DNA of 34,130 nt from Roseburia sp. 1XD42-34 (GCF_009917385.1 NZ_QWLJ01000046.1:1-34130), one strand, 5' to 3'; shown: positions 16,539-24,740, numbered from the stretch's first letter. Notes: generated by a model not told the origin, from the letters alone. Numbers and translations: made by a program.

Positions 16539-16658
16539 ATGAGTTCCCTTTGTTTTACGTTAGAAAAGGATAAAGATGGTCGCTATGTGGTGGAATCATC
16601 ATGTCCTAAGTATAAGTACAACGAGGCAGGTCGCCTGCGTCTAAAGGCTTGGCGCTAG
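16539..16658 (+). CDS. Possible small protein coupled to nnr
   Basis: An open frame of 39 codons starts one base after the nnr stop codon (TGA at 16535-16537, ATG at 16539) and encodes a charged product with a Cys near each half (SLCFTLEKDKDGRYVVE, then SSCPKYKYN) and a basic end. There is no separate ribosome site, so translation would depend on coupling to nnr. I do not recognise the family; it may not be real. Confidence 0.35.
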   Translation: MSSLCFTLEKDKDGRYVVESSCPKYKYNEAGRLRLKAWR

Positions 16659-16699
16659 CTAAGTTTGCTTTAATTAACTGAGACAAGGGAGATATGTAC

Positions 16700-17713
16700 A
16701 TGAAGATGAAAATCAGTGGGTTACTTATGTTAGTTGGCCTCGTAATCGTATTAGCTGCTTGTGGAGAAAAGACACAAGAGGATGTTGTTGCAGATTTAAA
16801 GAAAACAGTCGAGAAAATGGACGGCTATAAAGCGAAAGCAGAAATGAATATGAATACAGGTCAAGAGCAACAAACATTTCAAATCAATATTTGGCACAAA
16901 AAAGATGATATGTATCGCGTTGGCTTATCGAATAAGTCTGATGAAAAAGGCAACCAAATTATTTTAAAAAATGACGATGGGGTATTTGTACTAACCCCAG
17001 CATTAAATAAAAGCTTTAAATTTCAGTCAGAATGGCCGCAAAACAGTAGTCAACCGTATCTATACCAATCTTTAATCCAAGATATTGAGAAGGATAAGGA
17101 AGCAGAATTTGAGGTTACAGACTCGCATTATGTGTTCAAGACAAAAACGAATTATCAAAGCAATAACAACCTGCCTTATCAGGAGATTTATCTTGACAAA
17201 AAATCGTTACATCCTGCTCAAGTAAAGGTACTAGATAAAGATAAAAATGCTCTGGTCGATGTTAGCTTTTCTAGTTTTGATAGCAAAGCAAGCTTTAAAG
17301 ATGATGATTTTTCGATGAAGAAAAACATGGGAAGTGAAGAAGCTGAAGAAACAGCTGCTATAACTGAGGAGCAGGGATCGCTCACGGTCTTTTACCCATC
17401 GTACATGGCAGGAGCAGAGCTGACTGAAAAAAAAGAAACATCAACAGAAACCGGCGATCGTGTTATTTTAACATTTGAAGGGGAAAAGAATTTTACACTA
17501 GTTGAAGAAAAAGCACAAGTACGGACGACCATGGAAACTCCTAATGAAGTAGAAGGTGAGATTGTAAATTTAGGATTTGCAGTAGGCGCAATAACAGACA
17601 ATTCTATAGAGTGGACGCATAACGGGGTAGATTTTATGTTAGCAAGTGAAGAGTTGACGAAGGAGGAGCTCATTGAAGTTGCGAAATCTGTCCAAAGGAA
17701 AGAAGTTAAGTAA
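16700..17713 (+). CDS. ydcC: YdcC-like outer-surface lipoprotein
   Basis: The 337-residue protein has a lipoprotein signal: a basic start, a hydrophobic stretch, and lipobox LAAC at about residues 20-23. The mature part begins with a long charged helix (DVVADLKKTVEKMDGYKAKA) and a LolA/LppX-like beta domain (NTGQEQQTFQINIWHKKDDM and following), the pattern of the Bacillus YdcC/CotS-neighbour lipoprotein-carrier-like family. Its ligand or partner is unknown. The start at 16700 has AAGGGAGA 7 bp upstream; the ATG at 16694 is too close to it. A strong terminator follows. Confidence 0.82.
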   Translation: MKMKISGLLMLVGLVIVLAACGEKTQEDVVADLKKTVEKMDGYKAKAEMNMNTGQEQQTFQINIWHKKDDMYRVGLSNKSDEKGNQIILKNDDGVFVLTPALNKSFKFQSEWPQNSSQPYLYQSLIQDIEKDKEAEFEVTDSHYVFKTKTNYQSNNNLPYQEIYLDKKSLHPAQVKVLDKDKNALVDVSFSSFDSKASFKDDDFSMKKNMGSEEAEETAAITEEQGSLTVFYPSYMAGAELTEKKETSTETGDRVILTFEGEKNFTLVEEKAQVRTTMETPNEVEGEIVNLGFAVGAITDNSIEWTHNGVDFMLASEELTKEELIEVAKSVQRKEVK

Positions 17714-17728
17714 TTTCAGACAAGAGCC

Positions 17729-17762
17729 AAGCAGACTCTATCGTGGATGAGTCTGCTTTTTC
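17729..17762 (+). terminator. Intrinsic terminator of ydcC
   Basis: AGCAGACTC pairs with GAGTCTGCT, followed by TTTTTCG, 16 bp after the stop codon. Confidence 0.85.
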
Positions 17763-17863
17763 GTGTTAAACAAACGTAGCAAACATTGACAGGGTATGGA
17801 CAACGAGAAATAATAGGAAGTATCAACTTTGAACAAACTATTGGTATGAAAGGAGCAAGCAAT

Positions 17864-18994
17864 TTGGAAATTCATCGAAAAACATGGATAGAAATAGATT
17901 TGGATGCAGTTGCATATAATATAAAACAAATACAGAAAAGGCTTCCAAAAGAAACAAAAGTAATGGCAGTAGTAAAGGCAGATGGCTATGGGCACGGGAG
18001 TATCCAAGTTGCTAAAAAAGCTTTACAAACTGGAGCAGATTATTTAGCAGTGGCATTATTAGAAGAGGCGATTAAGTTACGCAAGGCATCCATCACAGCA
18101 CCTATTCTTGTATTAGGCTGGGTTCCGCCAGAATCAGCGAAAGAAGCAGCAAAACATAGTATTACGCTAACTTTTTTTCAAAAAGACTGGCTGGAACAAG
18201 TAAATAGCTATTCATTTTCTAAGCCGCTTCATCTTCATTTAAAAGTGGATACTGGAATGGGCCGGATAGGTATAAGGACGAAAGAAGAGATGCAGGATAT
18301 TTTACACGCATTAAACAAAAATAACAGCATATATTTAACTGGGGTGTTTACTCATTTTGCAACAGCAGATGAACCTCAGTCCACGTATTTTGAGGAACAG
18401 CGAATACGCTTTAAAAGGATTCTTTCCTGGCTCTCAGAACAAGGATTAGAAAATCTTGATGTTCATGTCGGTAACAGTGCTAGTGCCATACGTCTGCCAG
18501 AGGACATGTTTGACTATGTTCGATTTGGAATCGCGATGTATGGCTTATATCCTTCTCAAGCAGTAAAAGAAAAGGGGGAGATAGACTTAAAACAAGCTTT
18601 TTCTTTGCATAGTAAGCTTGCTCATGTAAAAAGATTACAACCAGGAGACTGTGTTAGCTATGGGTGTACGTATCAAGCGGAAACGGAAGAGTGGATTGGG
18701 ACGCTTCCTATTGGTTATGGAGATGGTTGGCTAAGAAGGATGCAAGGCTTTTGCGTACTAGTAAATGGAATACGGGTACCTATTGTCGGAAGAATTTGTA
18801 TGGACCAAACGATGATCAGATTGGATCAAGCCTATCCAGTGGGGACTAAGGTGACGCTTATTGGTTGTCAAAACGATGCATGCATTTCTATGGAAGAAGT
18901 GTCGGATTATGCTGAGACCATTAATTATGAGATTCCTTGTATATTGAATAACCGTGTTCCTCGTATTTATAAGGGGCAGGGAACACAAAGTTAA
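17864..18994 (+). CDS. alr: Alanine racemase
   Basis: This PLP enzyme interconverts L- and D-alanine for peptidoglycan. From the TTG at 17864 it is 376 residues, close to the usual length, with the PLP lysine Lys38 in AVVKADGYGHG and the catalytic tyrosine Tyr266 in SYGCTYQ. Further family segments are KVDTGMGRIG, VGNSASAIR, RFGIAMYGLYPS and PIGYGDGW. The TTG start is chosen because AGGAG (17851-17855) lies 8 bp before it; the longer open frame back to 17786 starts upstream of that site. It stands between ydcC and ndoAI as in B. subtilis. Confidence 0.93.
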   Translation: MEIHRKTWIEIDLDAVAYNIKQIQKRLPKETKVMAVVKADGYGHGSIQVAKKALQTGADYLAVALLEEAIKLRKASITAPILVLGWVPPESAKEAAKHSITLTFFQKDWLEQVNSYSFSKPLHLHLKVDTGMGRIGIRTKEEMQDILHALNKNNSIYLTGVFTHFATADEPQSTYFEEQRIRFKRILSWLSEQGLENLDVHVGNSASAIRLPEDMFDYVRFGIAMYGLYPSQAVKEKGEIDLKQAFSLHSKLAHVKRLQPGDCVSYGCTYQAETEEWIGTLPIGYGDGWLRRMQGFCVLVNGIRVPIVGRICMDQTMIRLDQAYPVGTKVTLIGCQNDACISMEEVSDYAETINYEIPCILNNRVPRIYKGQGTQS

Positions 18995-19306
18995 AAGGGA
19001 ATGGTTTGAATTTTATAATGTATGTTCTAAAAGCGAGCAGCAATATCTGTTAAAGCAGAATTGGCTGAAAAATAGCGCTTGCTTAGTTCTGGCTTTACAC
19101 AACGTTATTACTTGCATATGACTACCGTGGTGACATTTGAAAGGCTGTTAACGTATAGTAGCAGACGAATCAATGTATCATGCTTTAGCTTTTTGAACTG
19201 CTATAAAATACGGTTGAATAAAGGCTTATTCTATTTGCTATACCACAATGAAGGTAATAATAAACGACAAAACAAGATATTTTTTGGGGAATTTTTAAGG
19301 AACCCT
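18995..19306. other. Intergenic stretch between alr and ndoAI
   Basis: No gene is supported. An open frame at 19079-19381 has no ribosome site, runs through the ndoAI promoter, and resembles nothing I know. There is no clear terminator for alr. Confidence 0.5.
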
Positions 19307-19335
19307 TTGCAAACAGGCGAATTCAATGATATTAT
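19307..19335 (+). promoter_or_regulatory. Sigma-A promoter of ndoAI-ndoA
   Basis: TTGCAA and TATTAT are separated by 17 bp, about 45 bp before the antitoxin start codon. Confidence 0.65.
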
Positions 19336-19380
19336 AAAAATAACTTTTACAAAGTTCGTTCAACAGTTGGCGGAGGTGTG

Positions 19381-19671
19381 ATGGTTTTGTCAGAAAGTTT
19401 GCAAGAAGTATTAGTTAAAATACCGAAAAACCTGTTAAATGAGGTGGATGGTCTGGTGAAGTATGAGAATAGTGATTTGAGTGATTTCATATGTCAGGCA
19501 ACAAGAAACTATCTTCAGCATAAAAGAGATGAGCACTTTCAACAATTTCGCGAAACCATGGAAAAAGGTTATGCAGAAATGGGTCGTATTAATTTGACAA
19601 TTGCTTCAGAAGCTTTTCAAGCTGAAGAGGAAGCAAAAAACACCTTGGAACGCTCTGTGATCGGGGTGTAA
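19381..19671 (+). CDS. ndoAI: Antitoxin NdoAI (EndoAI), ribbon-helix-helix
   Basis: This 96-residue protein has an N-terminal ribbon-helix-helix fold (EVLVKIPKNLLNEVDGLVK then SDLSDFICQATRNYLQ) for dimerisation and DNA binding. The C-terminal segment MEKGYAEMGRINLTIASEAF resembles the part of the B. subtilis antitoxin that wraps around the toxin. It neutralises NdoA and may autoregulate the operon. GGAGG at 19372-19376 precedes the ATG closely; an in-frame TTG at 19387 with better spacing is an alternative start. The toxin gene follows after 4 bp. Confidence 0.9.
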   Translation: MVLSESLQEVLVKIPKNLLNEVDGLVKYENSDLSDFICQATRNYLQHKRDEHFQQFRETMEKGYAEMGRINLTIASEAFQAEEEAKNTLERSVIGV

Positions 19672-19675
19672 CCAT

Positions 19676-20035
19676 TTGATCGTACAAAGAGGCGAAGTGT
19701 ATTTCGCTGACCTTTCCCCTGTTGTTGGATCAGAACAGGGAGGCATCCGCCCGGTATTGATCCTGCAAAATGATATCGGGAATCGTTTCAGTCCTACCGT
19801 TATTGTTGCTGCAATTACAGCGCAAATTCAAAAAGCAAAGCTCCCTACTCATGTGGAGATTGATGCAAAACGATATGGGTTTGACCGTGATTCCGTTATT
19901 TTGCTAGAGCAAATACGAACACTTGATAAACAACGGTTAACAGATAAAATTACAAAATTAGATAAAGAAATGATGAAAAAGATCAACCAGGCATTGGAAA
20001 TCAGTTTAGGACTGAAGGATATGTATGATCAATGA
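19676..20035 (+). CDS. ndoA: mRNA interferase toxin NdoA (EndoA/MazF)
   Basis: This 119-residue MazF-type endoribonuclease cleaves single-stranded mRNA at short sites (UACAU in the B. subtilis enzyme). The sequence is strongly conserved: RGEVYFADLSPVVGSEQGG, RPVLILQNDIGNRFSPT, the catalytic region with Arg in GIRPV and Thr in AITAQIQKAKLPTHVE, and LEQIRTLDKQRL. The start is TTG at 19676 with GGGGTG about 8 bp upstream. It forms an operon with ndoAI and is closed by a strong terminator. Confidence 0.95.
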   Translation: MIVQRGEVYFADLSPVVGSEQGGIRPVLILQNDIGNRFSPTVIVAAITAQIQKAKLPTHVEIDAKRYGFDRDSVILLEQIRTLDKQRLTDKITKLDKEMMKKINQALEISLGLKDMYDQ

Positions 20036-20036
20036 T

Positions 20037-20068
20037 AATCCTCTTGTGGTGTGACAAGAGGATTTTTT
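20037..20068 (+). terminator. Intrinsic terminator of ndoAI-ndoA
   Basis: AATCCTCTTGT and ACAAGAGGATT form a perfect stem with a 6-nt loop followed by TTTTTT. Confidence 0.92.
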
Positions 20069-20080
20069 AAAAGAGTAAGA

Positions 20081-20330
20081 AAGTATAAAATGATGTGCTT
20101 ATAGATAACGAAATAACCGAATAGCCACGTCCGGCGCATGAGCCCAGCAACGATGCGACTTCACGAAATCGTCCTTCGATAAGTCATCATTGGTTCGAGG
20201 TTAAGAGGAAGGCCGACTAAAAACGGGCTTGCCGCCCGACGTCGGCATACTCCTGTTGCAGGAGCATGATTCCTTTATCTTTCGTTGCTTCGTTCCATTC
20301 GCTACGTTGCTAAACGGGCGCCTTTGTTCT
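20081..20330 (+). repeat. Family A structured repeat, copy A4 (long form, intact)
   Basis: This is the cleanest long copy. It has GCAACGA (20147-20153) pairing with TCGTTGC (20282-20288); an arm GCCGAC / GTCGGC enclosing CGGGC-ttgcc-GCCCG; and a hairpin CTCCTG-ttg-CAGGAG. The terminal hairpin is reduced (GGGCGCC). It starts 12 bp after the ndoA terminator. Short open frames across it are not credible genes. Confidence 0.82.
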
Positions 20331-20484
20331 ATAGTTCTCTGTTAAAGTTCAAAAAATATAATTGCTATAAAAAGAGAGTTATACTTCTAAGATATTTAAC
20401 AAAAACGCACACGGTAGTGGGGGTTAAATATTTTACACAAAAACTTCTGACACGCCTCGCCATGATGCGTTTTATATCATCATT

Positions 20485-20667
20485 TTAGAACTGGATATTT
20501 TGAAAAAGTAAAATGGTCAGTATTAATGTTGATAAACAACCCGCAGATACTAAAGTGATTATTTTACGTCTATTCTCCTCTTTGGAAGATTTTATAAGTT
20601 CTCGAAACACTATAATCCATATAATAATAGAAATTATAGCTACTATATCAATGATATCTGAAGACAT
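20485..20667 (-). CDS. Small hypothetical membrane protein
   Basis: The 60-residue product has two hydrophobic segments (IVAIISIIIWIIVF near 7-20 and ITLVSAGCLSTLILTILLF near 38-56) separated by a charged loop (RELIKSSKEENRRK), the layout of a two-span small membrane protein. AGAGGA lies 7 bp before the ATG at 20667, better than the upstream in-frame ATG at 20685. I do not recognise a family. It sits in the decayed segment between ndoA and rsbR. Confidence 0.5.
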   Translation of the reverse strand: MSSDIIDIVAIISIIIWIIVFRELIKSSKEENRRKIITLVSAGCLSTLILTILLFQNIQF

Positions 20668-20792
20668 ATTTGTTTCCTCTTTCATAATTTAATCGGATTC
20701 TCCTTTAAAGGTCCCCTGTCCCTTACGAATTAGAAGAAGTAGAAGTTTCATTTATTAAAACAATCCTCTATGTTGTGCTTGCATACCTTCTA

Positions 20793-20993
20793 TTACTTAG
20801 ACCATGTAAGATAATTACTTAAATATTTGGTTGCAATCCCTCTAAATCGTCGTCCTCTCTCCTTAAGTAAGCGATGGTAATTATAGACATTATAAGGTAA
20901 AGATCCTTCGTACAAACTTTTCCCCAGAAGAATAATATCCGTTTTGTTTTTCGCACTTAAACATTTGTTTGATAATCGTATGTAAAGGGCCAT
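20793..20993 (-). pseudogene. Remnant of an IS1595-like transposase (C-terminal end)
   Basis: The frame ends in YNVYNYHRLLKERGRRFRG followed by IATKYLSNYLTW. This resembles the C terminus of IS1595/ISXO2-type transposases as I remember it (N-YHS-LK-W--RF-GVATKYL-NYL-W). Only about 66 residues remain; no DDE catalytic region is seen to its right on the minus strand, and no terminal inverted repeats were found. The ATG of the open frame is probably not a functional start. Confidence 0.5.
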
Positions 20994-21530
20994 GAAGTAA
21001 GAACACCATTAAATATTCTTTTCTCTGTTGGATTTGTTTTTGAATGGTTTAAGGAGCGGCCTTGCTCTCACGGTTATTTTCAACCCTACCATCTACCATT
21101 ATTTAAAAACAGTTCCCCTAAGTGCATGTTTAAAAAACAGGACTTGCTCTGAACTCCTTTAAAAGTAACGATACTCAGCGAATTAAATATTGTCTGCTAC
21201 AAACCGATGCTGATACATCCGAGTGTCGAAATTTCTCAGAAACTGGAGTTTTTAAAAGCAAGCTTGGATAAAAATGAAGACCTTCTTGAATTCATTATGT
21301 GGGTTGTTTGTTAGAATTTAATAACATAAGACGCAACGAGGAAATGCATGGGTTAGGGCGTATTTGGAACATCGCTTTTATGGAATATTATTTCAATCTA
21401 TTTTTGTTTCTGTGTTACAATAAATGTTGATATCTCTTGAATTTTGTAAGATTTCTTCGACACGTGCGTGGTGGCATCTTGTACTTTAAGGCTTTAGGAT
21501 AGAGTGAGCAAGTAACTTAACGTCTAATTA
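20994..21530. other. Intergenic stretch before rsbR, probably decayed
   Basis: About 540 bp without a supported gene. A plus-strand stretch at about 21170-21315 stays open (ending LEFLKASLDKNEDLLEFIMW) but has no start or ribosome site and is not recognised. It may be remains of inserted DNA, since B. subtilis has ndoA and rsbR adjacent. Confidence 0.4.
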
Positions 21531-21533
21531 TGC

Positions 21534-21562
21534 TTGACATATATGACATGAATGGAAGTCTT
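21534..21562 (+). promoter_or_regulatory. Candidate -35 region for the rsbR operon
   Basis: TTGACA at 21534-21539 lies about 80 bp before rsbR. The -10 at 17 bp (AGTCTT) is poor, so the promoter call is weak. A housekeeping promoter is expected here by analogy with B. subtilis. Confidence 0.3.
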
Positions 21563-21620
21563 ACACTTATAAATGGTTTGACTTCACGAGGTAGCAATCA
21601 AGTAAACTGGGGGTAGTGAA

Positions 21621-22490
21621 ATGGATGAGAAGTTAAAAAAAATGGCTATTGAAAACAGTGATTCTATTGTTCAGCTTTGGATGCAAGAAATCAATTCTTT
21701 AAAGCTAGATAATTATACAGCAAGTATTTCTGATGAATTATTTGAAAGTACAAATCGCCAATTTGTTAATGTTATTTTTACAAGTCTTAAAAATGCCGGC
21801 TCACCAAAAGCGGTTGAAGAATTTTCGGAAAAAATTATTAACCTCGGTTGGCCGTTGAGTTATATTACTGACGGTTTACAAGTATTTCGTAGGGTTACAG
21901 TTGATTATATTTTGAGTCAATATGAACAGCTTGATTCAGCATTTATTTCCAATGTGTTGAAAAGTGTCGATACCTGGGTGGAACCATTAATCCGTCAGCT
22001 CGTAAATGAGTATTCAGGAAGCTGGGAAAACACGGTATCATTACAACGAGTGGCACTGCAAGAATTATCTGCTCCATTGATTCCTGTAATGGATGGGATT
22101 ACGATTATGCCTTTAATTGGAACGGTGGATACAGATCGTGCTAAATTAATTATGGAAAATTTACTGGACGGTGCGATTAAACACAATTCAGAAGTTGTTT
22201 TGATCGACATTACTGGAGTTCCTGTCGTGGATACGATGGTGGCGCATCACATTATACAAGCGGCAGAAGCTGTTCGTTTAATCGGTGCAACATGTATTCT
22301 AGTTGGTATTCGACCGGAAATTGCTCAAACCATTGTTAATCTTGGGATTGATTTAAGCAAGTTTCCAACGAAAAGTTCCTTGAAGAAAGGATTTCGTACA
22401 GCGCTCGAATTGACAGATCGTCAAATTGTTGATTTGGGAAATAGAGCAGATAGCATAGAGCAAATGATTCAATCGTTAAAAGGAGAGTGA
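21621..22490 (+). CDS. rsbR: RsbR, stressosome co-antagonist
   Basis: This 289-residue protein is the sensor part of the stressosome, the large RsbR-RsbS complex that holds RsbT until stress. The N-terminal half (1-140) is the variable non-heme globin-like sensor; the C-terminal half (about 155-275) is a STAS domain. The two threonines phosphorylated by RsbT in B. subtilis, Thr171 and Thr205, occur at exactly these positions (GTVDTDRA and VVDTMVA). GGGGGT lies 7 bp before the ATG. It is the first gene of the eight-gene sigma-B operon. Confidence 0.93.
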   Translation: MDEKLKKMAIENSDSIVQLWMQEINSLKLDNYTASISDELFESTNRQFVNVIFTSLKNAGSPKAVEEFSEKIINLGWPLSYITDGLQVFRRVTVDYILSQYEQLDSAFISNVLKSVDTWVEPLIRQLVNEYSGSWENTVSLQRVALQELSAPLIPVMDGITIMPLIGTVDTDRAKLIMENLLDGAIKHNSEVVLIDITGVPVVDTMVAHHIIQAAEAVRLIGATCILVGIRPEIAQTIVNLGIDLSKFPTKSSLKKGFRTALELTDRQIVDLGNRADSIEQMIQSLKGE

Positions 22491-22495
22491 AGATC

Positions 22496-22852
22496 GTGCG
22501 AATACCTATTTTAAAGCTTCACAATTACCTACTCATCTCCATACAAACAGAAATCGATGATCAAACAGCCATTCAATTTCAAGAAGACTTGTTAGATAAA
22601 ATCCACAAAAATGGTTCTACAGGTGTAGTCATTGATTTAACTTCCGTCGACATCATTGACTCTTTTATTGCCAAAGTTTTAGGCGATGTCGTAACAATGT
22701 CAGATTTAATGGGGGCAAAGGTAGTTTTAACAGGAATTCAGCCTGCCGTAGCAGTTACGTTAATTGATTTAGGTATTCACCTGAAAAATGTGCCGACTGC
22801 ATTAAACTTAGAGCAAGGCCTTATTAAACTCTACCAGGATTCGGGGGAATAG
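22496..22852 (+). CDS. rsbS: RsbS, stressosome scaffold antagonist
   Basis: A single STAS-domain protein of 118 residues that forms the stressosome core with RsbR and binds RsbT. It is very similar to the B. subtilis protein (KVVLTGIQPAVAVTLIDLG); Ser56 in DIIDSFIAK corresponds to the phosphorylated Ser59. The start is GTG at 22496 because AGGAGA (22481-22486) lies 9 bp before it; an in-frame GTG at 22487 would abut the ribosome site. rsbT follows after 3 bp. Confidence 0.94.
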   Translation: MRIPILKLHNYLLISIQTEIDDQTAIQFQEDLLDKIHKNGSTGVVIDLTSVDIIDSFIAKVLGDVVTMSDLMGAKVVLTGIQPAVAVTLIDLGIHLKNVPTALNLEQGLIKLYQDSGE

Positions 22853-22855
22853 CCA

Positions 22856-23257
22856 ATGAAGCCTCAATCTTGCGTGAATATAAAAAAAGAATGGGATATA
22901 GTAGGTGCACGACAGCTAGGTAGAGATATTGCAAGGGAAATTGGTTTTGGCACTGTTGATCAGGCTAGAATCGCTACAACCATATCGGAACTAGCAAGAA
23001 ATATTTATTTATATGCAGAACACGGGCAAATATGTTTTGAAGTCATTGATACGTTTGAGCAAAAAGGGTTATGCATTATTGCCATAGATATTGGTCCAGG
23101 GATTGAAGATGTTGGACAAGTTTTAGAAGATGGCTATTCAACCTCTGGCGGATTGGGTGCAGGTTTACCTGGTGTGAAGAGGCTAATGGATGAATTTGAC
23201 CTTCAATCAGAAGTTGGTAAAGGGACTCGTGTAAAAGCGATCAAATGGCTAAGATAA
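22856..23257 (+). CDS. rsbT: RsbT, serine/threonine kinase and RsbU activator
   Basis: This 133-residue GHKL-fold kinase phosphorylates RsbR and RsbS, then leaves the stressosome and activates RsbU. The N box ISELARNIYLYA, G1 box DIGPGIED and G2 box GLGAGLPGVKRLMDEF are all present. GGGGGAAT provides a weak ribosome site, consistent with coupling to rsbS. Confidence 0.94.
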   Translation: MKPQSCVNIKKEWDIVGARQLGRDIAREIGFGTVDQARIATTISELARNIYLYAEHGQICFEVIDTFEQKGLCIIAIDIGPGIEDVGQVLEDGYSTSGGLGAGLPGVKRLMDEFDLQSEVGKGTRVKAIKWLR

Positions 23258-23440
23258 AAGTGCATTTTATGCTACCGTTACAAAAAACATAAGAATAACT
23301 GTGGGAATATAAGCGTTATAGCTTAATAGAAGAAATGCAACGGAGTGTAGTAGACGCATGTTTTGATTAATTTTATTTTATCTAAGAGCTATTAACTGCT
23401 TCCCATTATCCAGTTGTCATGGAGAGTGAGGGGGAAAATA
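23258..23440 (+). other. Unusual 183-bp gap between rsbT and rsbU
   Basis: The gap has no ORF, no copy of repeat families A or B and no promoter that I can support. In B. subtilis these genes are close together. A decayed insertion is possible. Confidence 0.4.
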
Positions 23441-24454
23441 ATGAGCGGTTTATTGAAATTAGATACAGAAGCTTATAAAGCATTAATGAAACGATACATT
23501 GAAACAAGAGACGAGCAATCGCTATATGAAATTGAACAGGCTAGTAAAGCGTTTATTAAAAATAATGTTCTTCCGGATGAAATTGTGAATATGCATATTC
23601 AATCTCTCCAAGATTTGTACCCCAATTTAAGTGAAGACATTCAATATTCCATGAATTTTTTACTAGAAGCAATGATTGCCTACGGGATTGCTCATCAAGA
23701 GTATCAGCAGCTTAGAGAAAAGCAATCTGAATTGAAAGCGGAAATATCAGTTGCTGCTAGCATGCAAGAAACGCTTCTGGAAACAAAGAAGCCGAATATT
23801 GAAGGTTTAGACATTGGAGTTATAAGTGTTCCGGCACACCAAATGAATGGTGACTACCATCATTTTGTGAAAGGAAGGGATGGATCATTAGGAATTGCAA
23901 TGGCTGATGTGATTGGAAAGGGCATTCCCGCTGCCTTGTGCATGTCGATGATCAAATACGCCATGGATAGTTACCCTGAGGATGCAATGACGCCTAAAGC
24001 CATATTAGCAAATATGAATCGAGTCGTGGAAAGAAACGTTGATCCAAGTATGTTTATTACGATGTTTTATGCGCAATACCTCCCTTCTGACCATACACTT
24101 TGTTACGCTTCAGCTGGTCATGAACCAGGATTCTATTATAGGTCTAGTCAGGATGCTTTTGTTGAATTGAAAACAAAAGGTCTTGTTTTAGGTGTTACAC
24201 CGGATACTACCTATCCCCAGTATGAACTGAAAATAGAACAAGGGGATATGGTGATTCTCTTAACCGACGGAGTTACAGAATGCAGGGATGGAGAACGCTT
24301 TATTGAGCGTGAAGAGGTATTAGATGTCATTAAACAGAACGCCCATTTGCCTGCGCAGGTGATGGTTGATCAAACGTTTAAATATTTTGAGCGGTTACAG
24401 GACTTTGAACTACGAGATGATTTTACATTACTCATTTTGCGCAGAGAAGTTTAA
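23441..24454 (+). CDS. rsbU: RsbU, environmental-stress PP2C phosphatase
   Basis: This 337-residue phosphatase dephosphorylates RsbV-P when bound by RsbT. The N-terminal helical region (about 1-85) is the RsbT-binding dimer domain; the SpoIIE/PP2C domain (about 120-337) has the metal-binding segments NGDYHHF, MADVIGKGIPAALC and LTDGVTE, and the final RDDFTLL. The start at 23441 follows GAGGGGGA; an in-frame ATG at 23414 lies upstream of it. The stop codon overlaps the -35 box of the sigma-B promoter. Confidence 0.93.
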   Translation: MSGLLKLDTEAYKALMKRYIETRDEQSLYEIEQASKAFIKNNVLPDEIVNMHIQSLQDLYPNLSEDIQYSMNFLLEAMIAYGIAHQEYQQLREKQSELKAEISVAASMQETLLETKKPNIEGLDIGVISVPAHQMNGDYHHFVKGRDGSLGIAMADVIGKGIPAALCMSMIKYAMDSYPEDAMTPKAILANMNRVVERNVDPSMFITMFYAQYLPSDHTLCYASAGHEPGFYYRSSQDAFVELKTKGLVLGVTPDTTYPQYELKIEQGDMVILLTDGVTECRDGERFIEREEVLDVIKQNAHLPAQVMVDQTFKYFERLQDFELRDDFTLLILRREV

Positions 24455-24474
24455 GCATTTTCAGTATTGGGTAT
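24449..24474 (+). promoter_or_regulatory. Sigma-B promoter of rsbV-rsbW-sigB-rsbX
   Basis: GTTTAA (24449-24454), 14 bp, then GGGTAT (24469-24474) is a perfect match to the sigma-B consensus. It matches the autoregulatory promoter that precedes rsbV in B. subtilis. Its -35 box includes the rsbU stop codon. Confidence 0.9.
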
Positions 24475-24537
24475 TAGTAAGTGTAATGTGGGCTTATGAA
24501 TACGTATCTAATACCTCATGTGTTTATCCAGCATGTA

Positions 24538-24715
24538 AGGTGCTGCTGTAAGACATCCAGTTTCAAAGCTGGAGGTAAAAACAAATAAGTCTAAGCGGGA
24601 GATAACAGCACCTAAATGCCCAATTCGTTCAAGGGCTTTTGGGTCATTCCCTTGTGGTACGAAACATTCAGTAGAAAATGGAGGCAAACTCTTCCTGAAT
24701 GAAGTTTCAGTTTAT
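24538..24715 (+). mobile_element. Family B palindrome-associated element, copy B5, in the sigma-B operon
   Basis: It begins after GTTTAT (24532-24537) and ends in TTTCAGTTTAT, 25 bp before rsbV. GGTGCTG pairs with CAGCACC, and CAAGGG with CCCTTG (hairpin around GGGCTTTTGGGTCATTCCC). It lies between the sigma-B promoter and rsbV, so it will be part of that mRNA leader. It has no gene. Confidence 0.75.
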
Positions 24716-24740
24716 TATGTTGTGATTTAGGAGGGAAAGT

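Noticed and set aside
19079..19381. 100-codon open frame before ndoAI
   Set aside because: No ribosome site, overlaps the antitoxin promoter and Shine-Dalgarno, and no recognisable family.
20285..20488. Open frame starting inside repeat A4
   Set aside because: It begins in the conserved end of the repeat; the same amino acids (RSIRYVAKRA) appear from A1 at 455-643, so this is repeat sequence and not a gene.
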